NCBI GenBank assembly: GCA_963736695.1
Contig: CAVTPU010000004.1
Location: 248,001 to 312,000, forward strand
Source of the DNA: CAVTPU01 sp963736695
GTDB lineage: Bacteria; Actinomycetota; Actinomycetes; Mycobacteriales; Micromonosporaceae
DNA length: 64,000 nt
Reading direction: 5' to 3'
Part shown: positions 53,082-61,996 of the stretch, in pieces
How the letters are laid out: each line of letters starts with the position of its first letter
Numbering within the stretch: the first letter of the stretch is position 1
The notes under the pieces: model-generated
Database searches by the model: none
What the model saw: only the letters and a program-made list of their open reading frames with translations
What the model was told of the DNA's origin: nothing
Position numbers and translations under genes: made by a program

Positions 53082-53123
53082 GATGTCGACCCTACCCCGC
53101 GCGATTTCCCGCCCGCCCTTCCC

Positions 53124-53188
53124 GCGTGATCATGAAGCTAGTTGACCTGTCGGACCATCGATCATGACAAGTAGCTTCATGATCGCGC
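53124..53188. repeat. Palindromic intergenic repeat, copy 3 (GATCATGAAGCTA family)
   Basis: Arms of 21 bp (53124-53144 and 53168-53188) are inverted copies with two mismatches, sharing GATCATGAAGCTA and its complement. The 23-bp centre has a further ATCGATCATGA. It sits in the gap between the divergent phosphatase and recombinase genes, 61 bp before the recombinase start. Confidence 0.75.
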
Positions 53189-53248
53189 CAGAAGGCCAGC
53201 GGCCAGAGCCGACGCTTCGACGGGAGTCGAGGTGTTAGCGTGATCACC

Positions 53249-54241
53249 ATGATGGGCGAGCTGACCCGCGCACACACGCCAGCCGCCCCCGCGACCCGCC
53301 ACCAGTGGGACGCCTTCACCGAAGGTTGGCTTCACAACCGGCGATTGTCCGCCCACACCCGCGACGCCTACCGCCGCGACGTCAACACGTGGCTGACCTG
53401 GTGCACCGAACACGACATCGACCCGCTCGCCGCGACCTTCCTTCACATCAACGCCTACGCCCGACACCTTGAGTCCACACTGGATCCACGAACCGGGCGG
53501 GCACTCACCCCAACCACCGTGGCCCGCAAACTCTCCGGACTCTCCAGCTGGTATGGATTCCTGACCCGGCTCGACGTCGTAGTGAACAACCCGGTCGGCG
53601 GCGCCGACCGGCCCAGAGTCGCCCGCGACCACTCCGCGACGATCGGCCTGAGCCCCGACGAGGTCGACGCGCTGCTCATCGCCGCCGACACGGACCCCAC
53701 GCCCACCCGACTGCGCAACCGCGCCGTCATCACCCTGCTCGCCGACCTCGGCCTGCGAGTCAGCGAGGTCATCGGCCTCGACGTCGACGACATCGGTTTC
53801 GAACGCGGCCACCGCAGCCTGCGGTTCATCGGCAAGGGCGGGGCCCGCCGCCGGCGAGCGCTGACCCCGGCGAGCGGCGCCGCCCTCGACGCCTACCTGA
53901 CGCAACGCACCCCGCCCGCGGGCCCGGCGCCCGCCGGACCATTGTTCGTCACCGCGACCGGCTCCCGCGTCGACCGGCACGCCGTGTTCCGCCTGGTGCG
54001 CCGCCTCGCCCACCAGGCCGGCATCCCCGCGTGGGAGCACCTGTCGCCGCACTCGCTGCGTCACGCGTTCGCCACCACCGCACGCGCGGAGGGTGTCGCG
54101 TTGGAAGACGTGCAGGACGCCATGGGCCACGCCGACCCACGCACCACCCGACGCTATGACCGCGACCGACACAATCTCGACCGGGACCCCGCCTACACGG
54201 TGTGGGCGGCCCGGTCCCGGCGCCGCACCACCCCGGCCTGA
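53249..54241 (+). CDS. Tyrosine recombinase (XerC/XerD-like integrase)
   Basis: 330 aa. The SAM-like core-binding domain covers about residues 15-110 (TRDAYRRDVNTWLTW, SSWYGFLTRLDVV). All catalytic residues are there: Arg in LGLRVSEV, Lys in RFIGKGGARRR, His and Arg in SPHSLRHAFATT, His in MGHADPRTT and Tyr in RRYDRDR. TAGCGT stands 7 nt before ATG 53249, favouring that start over GTG 53240 and a leaderless message. No other mobile-element gene or att-like direct repeat is visible, so either an XerC-type house-keeping enzyme or an orphan integrase. Confidence 0.92.
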   Translation: MMGELTRAHTPAAPATRHQWDAFTEGWLHNRRLSAHTRDAYRRDVNTWLTWCTEHDIDPLAATFLHINAYARHLESTLDPRTGRALTPTTVARKLSGLSSWYGFLTRLDVVVNNPVGGADRPRVARDHSATIGLSPDEVDALLIAADTDPTPTRLRNRAVITLLADLGLRVSEVIGLDVDDIGFERGHRSLRFIGKGGARRRRALTPASGAALDAYLTQRTPPAGPAPAGPLFVTATGSRVDRHAVFRLVRRLAHQAGIPAWEHLSPHSLRHAFATTARAEGVALEDVQDAMGHADPRTTRRYDRDRHNLDRDPAYTVWAARSRRRTTPA

Positions 54242-54250
54242 CAACCCGTT

Positions 54251-55000
54251 TCAGAGTCGGGGCGGTTCCGGCGCGGTGAGCAGCCCGGCGCGGTAGTGCC
54301 GTCGACACAACACCTGATAGTGCACCTGCGCCGGTGTGTCTTGTTCGTCCCCGCTCGCCGTGTCGCCGATCATGACCTGTTCGCCTTCCCTGGCGACGAC
54401 CCCGTCGACGACGCGGGCGTTGAGGTTGCCCTCCCGCCCGCACCAGCACAGCACCTCGACCTGCAACCGGGCGACCTCGTCGGCGAGTTCGAAGAGCCGT
54501 TTGGACGCGGGGAACAGCTCCGCCCGAAACGAGCTGGCGAGCCCGAACGCGTAGACGTCGACGTCGTGCAGGTCGACCAGGTCCGCCATCTGCTCGACCT
54601 GGTCGACGGTGTAGAAACACGCTTCGTCGCAGATGAGATAGTCCAACCGCTCGCCGGCGGACCATCGCGCGCGCACGAGGTCGACGAGGTTGAGCCCGTC
54701 GGTCACCTCGACCGCGTCGCGCACGAGGCCGATGCGGGTGCTCACCCGGGCGCCCATGGAACGGTCGTTGCAGGTGAGCACCGCGCCGCGGCGCCCCTGG
54801 TGGGAGTGGTTGTAGTCGATCTGGAGGGCGAGGGTCGACTTGCCGCAGTCCATCGGACCGTAGAAGAACTTCAACTTCGCCCGGTCGCGGGCCCGCCGGT
54901 CGGCGACGGATGGTCGGGGGAGCGGCCCGGGGGCGGCGAGTGGTTCGGTGGTGGTCGGTTGAGCGCTGATCGACGGCGCGGTCGATGAGGAGGTGGTCAC
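54251..55000 (-). CDS. tdk: Thymidine kinase
   Basis: 249-aa type II thymidine kinase, salvaging thymidine to dTMP. P-loop FYGPMDCGKSTLALQ (about residues 47-61), the Mg-binding DEACFYT with catalytic Glu, the lid region GLASSFRAELFP, and the zinc-binding cysteines in VLCWCGREG and LCRRHYRAG. A 40-residue Ser/Thr/Pro-rich N-terminal extension is unlike the standard enzyme; a later start is possible. It converges with the recombinase (9 bp between stops). Confidence 0.92.
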   Translation of the reverse strand: MTTSSSTAPSISAQPTTTEPLAAPGPLPRPSVADRRARDRAKLKFFYGPMDCGKSTLALQIDYNHSHQGRRGAVLTCNDRSMGARVSTRIGLVRDAVEVTDGLNLVDLVRARWSAGERLDYLICDEACFYTVDQVEQMADLVDLHDVDVYAFGLASSFRAELFPASKRLFELADEVARLQVEVLCWCGREGNLNARVVDGVVAREGEQVMIGDTASGDEQDTPAQVHYQVLCRRHYRAGLLTAPEPPRL

Positions 55001-55032
55001 GGCCAGGGAGCCTAGCCGTGACCACCGTCAAA

Positions 55033-56472
55033 TCAGAGCACGTGCGGCGGGGTGTTGCCGGCGGCGATGATCGCCCGCCGCATCGGAATCGCGGCGAGCG
55101 CCAGGAACCCGATGATGAAGAACGCGACCAGCGAGAGGATCGCGACCCGGTAGTTGCCGCTGGCCTGATAGGCCAAGCCGAACAGCAGTGGCCCCAACCA
55201 GCTCGTTCCCTTGTCGGAGATCTCATAGAGGCCGAAGTATTCGCCCTCTTTGCCCTTGGGGATCAGTTGACTGAACAGTGACCGGCTCAACGCCTGGCTG
55301 CCGCCGAGCACCAGTCCCAGGAGGATCCCCAACGCCATGAACGCGAGTGGTTTCTTCTCCGGCAGGAAATAGGCGATGCCGACCACGACGGTCCACATCA
55401 CCAGGCTGCCGAGCACGGTCTTCCACGCGCCGACCAGTTTGGCGACCTGCCCCAGCAGCAACGCTCCGCCAAAAGCGAGGAACTGCACGAGCAGGATCGT
55501 CTGTAGTTGCACTTCCTGTTCCAGGCCCAGTTGTTTGTCGGCGAAGACACTCGCCATGGTGATCACCGTCTGGATGCCGTCGTTGTAGACCAAGAAGGCG
55601 ATCAAGAAGAACAACGACAACGGGTACGCCCGCAGGTGCCGGAGGGTGTCCCACAGCTGACGGAACCCGTCGGCGACGACCGCGCGACGCTTCTCGGAGG
55701 TCTCCGCCGCGGTCGACGGGTGGTTCTTCAGCGTCAACAACGGCAGTGTGGTGAACGCGGCCCACCACAGACCAGCGGAGACGATGCTCCACCGGGCGAT
55801 GTCGGCGGTCGTCATCGGAATCCCGAACAGCGTGTCGCCGTCGCCTTTCAACACGATCGCCATGAGGTTGATGAGCAGCAACAGGCCGCCACCGATATAG
55901 CCGGTCGCCCACCCGATGCTGGAGACCGAGTCGCGTGAGTCGGCGTCGGCCAGCTGTGGCAGGAACGAGTTGTAGACGACGATGCTCGCGCCGAACGCGA
56001 TGTTGGCGATGAGGAACAGCACCACCCCGAGCAGATAACGTTCACCGGTCAGGAACACCATCGCGGTGGTCGCCCCCGACCCGATGTAGGCCAGCAGGGC
56101 GAGCAGCTGTTTGCGGTGGGCCGACCGGTCGGCGATCGCGCCGGTCACCGGCAACACGATGACCTGCAGCAACACCGACAACGACACGGCATAGGCGAAC
56201 AACGCGCCGGGTGCGACCGGCAACCCCAGCACCGAGATGCGCGCCGAGTCGCACGCCGCGCCCTCGCACCCGGCGGCCCGCTCGGCGATCGACGTCAGAT
56301 AGGGGCCGAGAAAGACGGTGATCACCGTCGTGGAGAAGGCCGAGTTGGCCCAGTCGTAGAAATACCAGCCCACCCGCTCCTTGCGGGTGCTCACCACCGG
56401 CGTCTCAGCCGGGACAGCAGCCGACTGCGCGACACAGTCGGGGGTGTCGTCTCCACTCGCGGGGACGGTCAT
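55033..56472 (-). CDS. MFS transporter, UMF1 family
   Basis: 479 aa with about twelve TM segments. The family start VGWYFYDWANSAFSTTVITV is diagnostic of the UMF1/Atg22-like branch. Other marks are GAIADRSAHRKQLL (loop 2-3), YNSFLPQLADADSRDSVSS and GSQALSRSLFSQLIPKGKEGEYFGLYEISDKG. Substrate unknown (Atg22 exports amino acids from the yeast vacuole). ATG 56472. It shares the strand with thymidine kinase, 32 bp apart. Confidence 0.93.
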   Translation of the reverse strand: MTVPASGDDTPDCVAQSAAVPAETPVVSTRKERVGWYFYDWANSAFSTTVITVFLGPYLTSIAERAAGCEGAACDSARISVLGLPVAPGALFAYAVSLSVLLQVIVLPVTGAIADRSAHRKQLLALLAYIGSGATTAMVFLTGERYLLGVVLFLIANIAFGASIVVYNSFLPQLADADSRDSVSSIGWATGYIGGGLLLLINLMAIVLKGDGDTLFGIPMTTADIARWSIVSAGLWWAAFTTLPLLTLKNHPSTAAETSEKRRAVVADGFRQLWDTLRHLRAYPLSLFFLIAFLVYNDGIQTVITMASVFADKQLGLEQEVQLQTILLVQFLAFGGALLLGQVAKLVGAWKTVLGSLVMWTVVVGIAYFLPEKKPLAFMALGILLGLVLGGSQALSRSLFSQLIPKGKEGEYFGLYEISDKGTSWLGPLLFGLAYQASGNYRVAILSLVAFFIIGFLALAAIPMRRAIIAAGNTPPHVL

Positions 56473-56492
56473 GGTCGGCCAACTCTCGCAAT

Positions 56493-57293
56493 TCAGGCGA
56501 CCTGGTTGGGTCCAGTCGGACGACCGGATGGCCACTGGCCGCGGGCGATCAGAACATCGCGGAGAACCTCGATGCGATCGGTCATGATGCCATCAACTCC
56601 GAGATCAAGTAAGTCCTGCATCTCGGCAGGATCGTCAATCGTCCAGACATGAACCTGCATCCCGAGCCGGTGCGCGTGGCGCACAAAGCGCGCGTCAACC
56701 ACCCGTAACCGGGCATAGGACACCGGAACCTGAACGGCCGCGACACCCGGCACGAAACCGAACAACCCCCGCCCGACCAACGAGCCCAACCGCAGCGCGG
56801 CGACCTCCCGCTGCCCCATGGACGTCGCCAACCGGGGCCCACCGACACGCCTCGCCCATCGAATCCGCCGGTCGTCAAACGACGCCAACAGCACCCGATC
56901 CCGCGCGCCCAACCGCCACACCGTCTCAATCGCCGGGTCCACCGACGCGTCGGCCTTCATGTCGATGTTGAACCTGATCTGCGGCCACGCGTCGAGCACC
57001 TCGTCCAAGCGGGGCAGCATCGCAGCCCCGCCGCTGCGCACCGACGCGAGATCCCGCCATGTGAGCTCCTCGACCCGCCCCGGCCGCCCCAACACCCGGT
57101 CGAGGGTCGCGTCGTGGAAGACCACCGCCACCCCGTCGCGGGTCGCGTGCACATCGGTCTCCACATAGCGATAACCGGCCGCCACCGCCCGCCCGAACGC
57201 CGCCAGCGAGTTCTCGTCGCCGGCGGCGGCCCCGCCCCGATGCGCGAACGCGATCGGCGGCCGTTCGTCGAGATAAGCGAACCGGTGCGACAT
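56493..57293 (-). CDS. Glycerophosphodiester phosphodiesterase
   Basis: 266-aa GDPD TIM barrel. HRGGAAAGDENSLAAF carries the first catalytic His and the Glu, ETDVHATRDGVAVVFHD the metal Glu/Asp and second His, and FNIDMKAD the Ca/Mg-binding Asp and Lys. The end (VHVWTIDDPAEM, GVDGIMTD) is standard. No signal peptide, so cytoplasmic. It releases glycerol-3-phosphate from glycerophosphodiesters. It is followed 20 bp later by the MFS gene and preceded 15 bp by the acyltransferase, all on the minus strand. Confidence 0.95.
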   Translation of the reverse strand: MSHRFAYLDERPPIAFAHRGGAAAGDENSLAAFGRAVAAGYRYVETDVHATRDGVAVVFHDATLDRVLGRPGRVEELTWRDLASVRSGGAAMLPRLDEVLDAWPQIRFNIDMKADASVDPAIETVWRLGARDRVLLASFDDRRIRWARRVGGPRLATSMGQREVAALRLGSLVGRGLFGFVPGVAAVQVPVSYARLRVVDARFVRHAHRLGMQVHVWTIDDPAEMQDLLDLGVDGIMTDRIEVLRDVLIARGQWPSGRPTGPNQVA

Positions 57294-57308
57294 TCGCGGA
57301 CCCGCCCC

Positions 57309-58238
57309 CTAAACCCCGTCGGCGGGCGTCGAGACACCCCGCCCGACCCCGCCGACCGACCGCGGACCACCCCGATGCACCCGCGCCCCGCTCACCGGAC
57401 GGGTCGGGTCGATGAACCGCGGCAGCCGGGACTCATCAACCCCACCCCCGGCCCCCGAGCGGATCTCCGCGAGCTCGGCCGTCACCGCGTCCATGATCCG
57501 TTCACTCGCACGCTGTGCGTGCCCAACCACACCATCACGCAGATCACTCAGGTCCACCGGCGCTCCGAACCGCACCGTCACCCGCGGCCGACGCCACACC
57601 GACCGCACCAAACTCCACACCATCGACGAGGAGCCGTGATAGACGATCACCTCGTGGGACCCCCACGTCGCCACCGGAACAACCGCCGCGCCCGTCGCGA
57701 GCGCCAGCCGCGCCACCCCGGTCTTGGCCCGCTCCGGCCACATGCCCGGATCCAACCCGACGCGACCCTCCGGATAGATGAAGACCGTCGAACCATCCCG
57801 CAACGCGGCGACCGCCGCCGGCACCGCGTCCGCAGCACTGTCACGACCCCGATGCACCGGAATGTGCCCTGCGGCGCGCATGAACGCACCCACCACCGGC
57901 ACCCGGAACACCCCACCGGTCGCCATCATCCGCGGCGCCACACCAAGTCGGCCACTCACGGCGGTGAAACACACCGGGTCGAACACGCCGATGTGGTTCC
58001 CGGCCAGGATCACCGGCCCACCCCGCACATGAGCCGGCACGTCACCGACGATCCGCAACCGGCACACGGCCGGCACCACCACCCGCGCCAACCCCATCGC
58101 GAACCGCCACAACACCGGAACCCGCCACCGACGAGTCGGCCCGCCAGCCCCGTCGGGCAACGACACGGTGCTCGCGGCACTGACCGGCGAGGGCGAGGTC
58201 GGCAGGTGACCCTGGGCGGGTGACGACACAGTCTCCAT
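57309..58238 (-). CDS. 1-acyl-sn-glycerol-3-phosphate acyltransferase-like protein
   Basis: 309-aa PlsC-type acyltransferase. Motif I is ILAGNHIGVFDPVCF (NHxxxxD), motif III is VFIYPEGRVGLDPGMW, and VVPVATWGSHEV matches motif IV. It acylates lysophosphatidate or a related lipid acceptor at the membrane. A Pro/Gly/Arg-rich 45-residue tail after SRLPRFIDPTRP is unusual. ATG 58238. Lipid-related operon with the downstream GDPD gene. Confidence 0.9.
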   Translation of the reverse strand: METVSSPAQGHLPTSPSPVSAASTVSLPDGAGGPTRRWRVPVLWRFAMGLARVVVPAVCRLRIVGDVPAHVRGGPVILAGNHIGVFDPVCFTAVSGRLGVAPRMMATGGVFRVPVVGAFMRAAGHIPVHRGRDSAADAVPAAVAALRDGSTVFIYPEGRVGLDPGMWPERAKTGVARLALATGAAVVPVATWGSHEVIVYHGSSSMVWSLVRSVWRRPRVTVRFGAPVDLSDLRDGVVGHAQRASERIMDAVTAELAEIRSGAGGGVDESRLPRFIDPTRPVSGARVHRGGPRSVGGVGRGVSTPADGV

Positions 58239-58294
58239 GGTGCGCCGATAGTGCCACGTCGCCCCGCCCGGGTCACGCCCCACCCGCCGCGTCA

Positions 58295-59206
58295 TTACTC
58301 GCCGTTGGTCAACTCCGTCAGCCGAGCCTCGATCTCGGCGAGCTCCGCACGCAGACGCAGCGCGTGCTGCTCGGCCTCGGCACGTTCCGTCGCGATGATG
58401 TTCTCCACCGCGTCATGAACCCCCGGCACGTCGATCATCGCCACCATCTTCAACGCCTCGGCGGGCTTGATGACATATGGCTTCGCGAGCGCCTTGGTGC
58501 CCTGATTCGCCGCGATCGTCCACTCCCGATCGGTGTAGGCCAACGTCACCGTCAGACTCGCCGGCGCCTTGACCCGAGCGGCCTTCGCGGGCCGCCGCTC
58601 GCCGGCAGGCGTGGGGGTCTTGTCTGGTGTGGTCGCGGTTGTGTCCGCCGCGCCGCCGGTGCCGGGAGTCGCGTCAGCCGGCCTGTCGGCCGCGTTCTTC
58701 GCGGCGGTGCCCCGGTCGGCCGGTTTCGACTGTGCGGCCCCCACTGTGGCGGTGGGGGTAGCGGATGGCGCGGACGGGGTGGACCTCGACACGGATGACT
58801 CCTCACGGGGGTTGGGGACTGATGAGGTGCGGCCGACCCGTCGGGGGGCCGGCTCCAGGAAGGGGGGTGGCGCGGGGGCCGCGACTTCGGTGTCGGCGGG
58901 CGCCGGGGTGTTCTTGCGTTGTTCGGTCCTGCGTGTCGACGAGCCCTTCGGCGGGATGGCGAGGTCGCCCGGCGCGAAGGGAAGCTCATCACGGCCGAAC
59001 CGGACGACGATCCACTCGTCTGACACATCCGGGTTGGTCAGCTCGGTGACCTGCCCTATCTGGCCGGCGATCTGGCCGGCAGACGCGGTGAAGACCACTT
59101 TGGGCTTGCGTCCGCCGGTGAGAGCGTCACGGATGAGCTCAAGGTCAGTGGTCGAGAGCCCGTGCTCGGTGTCCGAGATCCCGCGGGCCGCGGTGGGGGA
59201 GACCAT
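58295..59206 (-). CDS. Hypothetical protein with low-complexity linker (DUF6319-like)
   Basis: 303 aa in three parts. The N-terminal region (TDLELIRDALTGGRKPKVVF, GQIGQVTELTNPDVSDEWIV) looks like a small beta domain. The centre (about residues 95-215) is Pro/Ala/Thr-rich and disordered. The C-terminus (SLTVTLAYTDREWTIAANQG, VIKPAEALKMVAMIDVPGVH) ends in a helix, AEIEARLTELTNGE. Both ends resemble an actinobacterial protein family of unknown role; I am not certain of the family name. Cytoplasmic. Confidence 0.72.
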   Translation of the reverse strand: MVSPTAARGISDTEHGLSTTDLELIRDALTGGRKPKVVFTASAGQIAGQIGQVTELTNPDVSDEWIVVRFGRDELPFAPGDLAIPPKGSSTRRTEQRKNTPAPADTEVAAPAPPPFLEPAPRRVGRTSSVPNPREESSVSRSTPSAPSATPTATVGAAQSKPADRGTAAKNAADRPADATPGTGGAADTTATTPDKTPTPAGERRPAKAARVKAPASLTVTLAYTDREWTIAANQGTKALAKPYVIKPAEALKMVAMIDVPGVHDAVENIIATERAEAEQHALRLRAELAEIEARLTELTNGE

Positions 59207-59365
59207 CGCATCCTCCGTACGTGTGTTTGAATCTTCCTATCAGGCTACGGCGACATTTCCCCACCGACACACCGACCCCACCCGACACACGCAAGCGGCG
59301 CCGGTCACGACTGGGGGGTCGTGACCGGCGCCGCTGTGGTGCGGTGGTGGTGGTGCGGTGGTTCC

Positions 59366-60132
59366 TTACTTGGTGAAGTGCTGGGCGTAGGGGCCGGAGC
59401 CGTAGCTACCGCGCACCAGGTCGCCCGCCATCTTCTCCCACTTGGCGTAGTGGTCCGGGAAGGCCGAGACCTGCACCGACTGGGCGGCGGCGGTCAGCGG
59501 CAGGCTCTTCCAACCGTCGACCTTCGTCAGGCTCTTGTAGAACGCCCGCGACGCGTACTGCGGGTTGGTGATCTGCTTCGGCGAGCCCCAGCCCGACGAC
59601 GGACGCTGCTGGAACAGGCCCTGCGAGTCGTGGTCGTTGCGGTCGCCCAGGTTGCCGTAGTTGTGCAGCGTCGACTCCTGCAGCGAGGTGGCGACGGCGA
59701 TCACCCACGCGCGGGGCGGCAGACCCATCTTCTGACCGGTCTTGATGATCGCCTCGGCGTTGCGCACCTGCGCCTTGCTCGGGTTGAACGAGGTCTGGCT
59801 GGCGGTGATGCCCCGCGGGTGCAGCTTCTTGGTCGACGGCGGGGCCGCCTTGGTGTTCGCTTCTTCTTCTTCTTCTTCGGCTTGGCGGTCTTGGCCTTGT
59901 TGGCCTTCGTGGGGTGCCCGTTCAGCTCGTTGGCGGCCTTGGCGACCGCGACGGGATTCGTCGGACTCGCCGGATCCTGCATGGTCACCTTTGCCACCGA
60001 GGCGGCCGCGGGCGCCGCCAGGCCGGCGACGACCGCCAGCGCGACGCCTGCCATTGCCGTGCGGGTGCGGCTGCGCGGGTGGCGCGCGATCGTGGCGAGT
60101 CGGTCACGGAGAATGCGGTCGATCTTGGACAT
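59366..60132 (-). pseudogene. Secreted lysozyme-like (transglycosylase-fold) protein, single frameshift near 59860
   Basis: Signal peptide with SRTRTAMAGVALAVVAGLAAPAAAS, a short linker, then a Lys run (KPKKKKKK). There a missing base shifts the frame; adding one G before CGAAC restores KKKANTKAAPPSTKKLHPRG and continues to ITASQTSFNPSKAQVRNAEA. The catalytic domain has ATSLQESTLHNYGNLGDRND, SQGLFQQRPSSGWGSPKQIT and YASRAFYKSL, with a likely catalytic Glu in LQEST. The corrected length is 255 aa. It is probably a murein-active exported protein. The break lies in an (AAG)n run, so a sequencing slip or translational slippage must be considered as well as true mutation. Confidence 0.78.
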
Positions 60133-60470
60133 GAGCTGTTCCGTCCTTCCGAAGCGGTAGGTGGATACGCTCAGTCACAACCGCCGACCCCCGCGAGGCC
60201 ATGCCCGAAATGCCGGAATGTGACCTGGGTTACGTAGGGTGAGCGCGGCCAGCCTCCAGCCGGCCCCCGAGGCCACCTGGTCACCCTGCGTGGAGAGCCT
60301 CATCCGACAAACAGCGTTCAACGCGCGATATGCCCCATGTCGGCGGCCGAAACGCCGGGTCCCGCTGACTCGCACCGACGGCCGGTGACGTCACGGTGGG
60401 TGAGACTCAGATGTCGTGACGGTCGGCGAGCGACCCGCGCGCCCCTACTCCGCCGATTCGATAATGAACA
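60133..60470. other. 338-bp intergenic region
   Basis: Between the lysozyme-like gene and a membrane-protein gene, both on the minus strand. It must carry the promoter of the former; TTGAAC on the minus strand (near 60317) is a possible -35. The region has AAGGACGG about 12 nt before the start at 60132. I looked for a c-di-AMP (ydaO) riboswitch, common before such genes, and do not see its conserved core. Confidence 0.4.
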
Positions 60471-60995
60471 TTATGTCAAGTTGGACCTGCGCGGCCGGCT
60501 CCGCACCCGCCCCCACGCCCACCGGACCACCCGCTCCACCACCGCCTGCGCCAGGAACACCGCCCAATACGCGCAGAACACGACACCCAGCACCGCGACA
60601 TACCAACCGACACTGTTCACGTCGATGACGACCATGACGATCCCGATGAGCGGCAACGGAACCGGCGCGGCCCACCGGATATACGCCGGCACGGCGCGGG
60701 TCAGCCAGTCCAGCCCGATGCCGAGCACGACACACGCCGCCGACGCCCCCACCGCCACACCGGTCCCCTTCGCCAGTCCGGCCAGGACCGCCCAACCGTC
60801 GAACTCGTCGTCGAGAAGGAACACGAGCGAAAAGACAACGACGCTGCCCACCGTGAAGGCCGCCACCATGGCCAGCACCACCAGCGCCGGAATGACGTGA
60901 TATCGCACCCGCACCGCCTCAGGACGCTGGGGCGAACCGTCGGGCAGAGGGGTCTCGTCGCCGCGTTCCGCGACCGTGCGGGCTCTGTCGTCCAC
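60471..60995 (-). CDS. Four-TM membrane protein of unknown function
   Basis: 174 aa from GTG 60995 (start uncertain; the frame is open 96 nt further). Acidic N-terminal tail, then four TM segments: VIPALVVLAMVAAFTVGSVV, FSLVFLL-to-AVLAGLAKGTGVAVGAS, PLPLIGIVMVVIDVNSVGW, and YVAVLGVVFCAYWAVFLAQA. A basic C-terminus (RVRSRPRRS) places both ends in the cytoplasm. No named family. Confidence 0.7.
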   Translation of the reverse strand: MDDRARTVAERGDETPLPDGSPQRPEAVRVRYHVIPALVVLAMVAAFTVGSVVVFSLVFLLDDEFDGWAVLAGLAKGTGVAVGASAACVVLGIGLDWLTRAVPAYIRWAAPVPLPLIGIVMVVIDVNSVGWYVAVLGVVFCAYWAVFLAQAVVERVVRWAWGRVRSRPRRSNLT

Positions 60996-61091
60996 GGCAC
61001 GAGACCATACCAACAACACATCGGTACGCGCGGATCGGCGCACAACCCTCTCAGCGCAGCAGTGGTGCCGGCGCCCGTCGGGCGCCGGCAC

Positions 61092-61937
61092 TCAGACGCC
61101 GCGACGGAATACGACGATGTAGTCGGTGCGGGCCGCGTCGAGAAGACCACAGCTGAGCACCCGTACGACGGCTTGAAGGGTCTTCCACCATCCGTGGGTG
61201 ACGTGCAGCCGGCGGCGCAACGCGGCCTGGTCGCCGTCTTCGAAGAACGCTTCGAAGACGGCGGTGAAACCGTGCGCGGCGAACCGACGTCGCAGCCGCG
61301 ACGGAATGAGACTGCGACGCAGTCGGCGTCGACGGGTGAGTCGGGTGACGAGTCCGTGGGGGCTGAGCAGATTGGGCACGGCGAGCACGACGAGCCCGTC
61401 GGGGGCGGTCCACGTCGCGAAACGGCCGAGAACGGGCGCCGGGTCGTCGAGCGCGTCGAGAGTGTTCCAGCAGGTGATGAGGTCGAATCCGGTGGCCCAC
61501 GGGCGATATTCGGCGAGTTCGCTGACGACGCGTTCGTCGAGTCGCTGGTTGCGGTGCAGGGCCTTGCGGTCGGGTGCGACGCCGACGATGTAGGCGTCTT
61601 CGGGCAGTCCGAACAGCGGGCGCTCGCCGGCACCGGCCTCGAGGACCCACAGTCGTTCCCGGCCGTCGAGGAGTTCTGCCATGGCTTGGTCGAGCGCGTG
61701 GCGGGCGCGGGCGGGCGAACCGACGGTGATGGACCGTTGAGTGTGGGGGGCTTCGGGCAGCGCGAAGCCGGGTCCGGGCTGGCCGGGTGAGCGGGGTCCG
61801 GGCGCGGTGGTGACACGGGCCCGTGTCCTGGCGCCGATCGCGGGCGGGCCGGTCGGCTGCTCGGGTGGTGTCGGGGCCGCGGACGTCGGAACCACCGTGA
61901 GACGACCTGAGCGGTTTTCACCATATTCTGCGGGCAT
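61092..61937 (-). CDS. Class I SAM-dependent methyltransferase-like protein
   Basis: 281 aa. A Pro/Thr-rich 70-residue start is followed by ALDQAMAELLDGRERLWVLEAGAGERPLFGLPED, a divergent SAM site (EAGAGE), then IVGVAPDRKAL, FDLITCWNTLDALDDPAPVL and DGLVVLAVPNLLSPHGLVTR. The C-terminal half is very basic (TRRRRLRRSLIPSRLRRRFA). This looks like a methyltransferase acting in lipid or glycan metabolism, as in other actinomycete genes with AP-N-SPHG sequences. Start ATG 61937 is provisional. It follows the SDR gene by 60 bp on the same strand. Confidence 0.78.
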   Translation of the reverse strand: MPAEYGENRSGRLTVVPTSAAPTPPEQPTGPPAIGARTRARVTTAPGPRSPGQPGPGFALPEAPHTQRSITVGSPARARHALDQAMAELLDGRERLWVLEAGAGERPLFGLPEDAYIVGVAPDRKALHRNQRLDERVVSELAEYRPWATGFDLITCWNTLDALDDPAPVLGRFATWTAPDGLVVLAVPNLLSPHGLVTRLTRRRRLRRSLIPSRLRRRFAAHGFTAVFEAFFEDGDQAALRRRLHVTHGWWKTLQAVVRVLSCGLLDAARTDYIVVFRRGV

Positions 61938-61996
61938 ATGGTGATTGTCGTCTGCGGGGATGTGGGGCGACGTGAGCGACGCGCCGACGGTGTGCG

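Noticed and set aside
53249..54241. Integrase marking a prophage or genomic island
   Set aside because: No tRNA target, direct att repeats, excisionase or phage genes are visible, and flanking genes are house-keeping.
60133..60470. c-di-AMP (ydaO) riboswitch before the lysozyme-like gene
   Set aside because: Such genes often have one, but the conserved helices and GGGGA-type core are not found on the minus strand.
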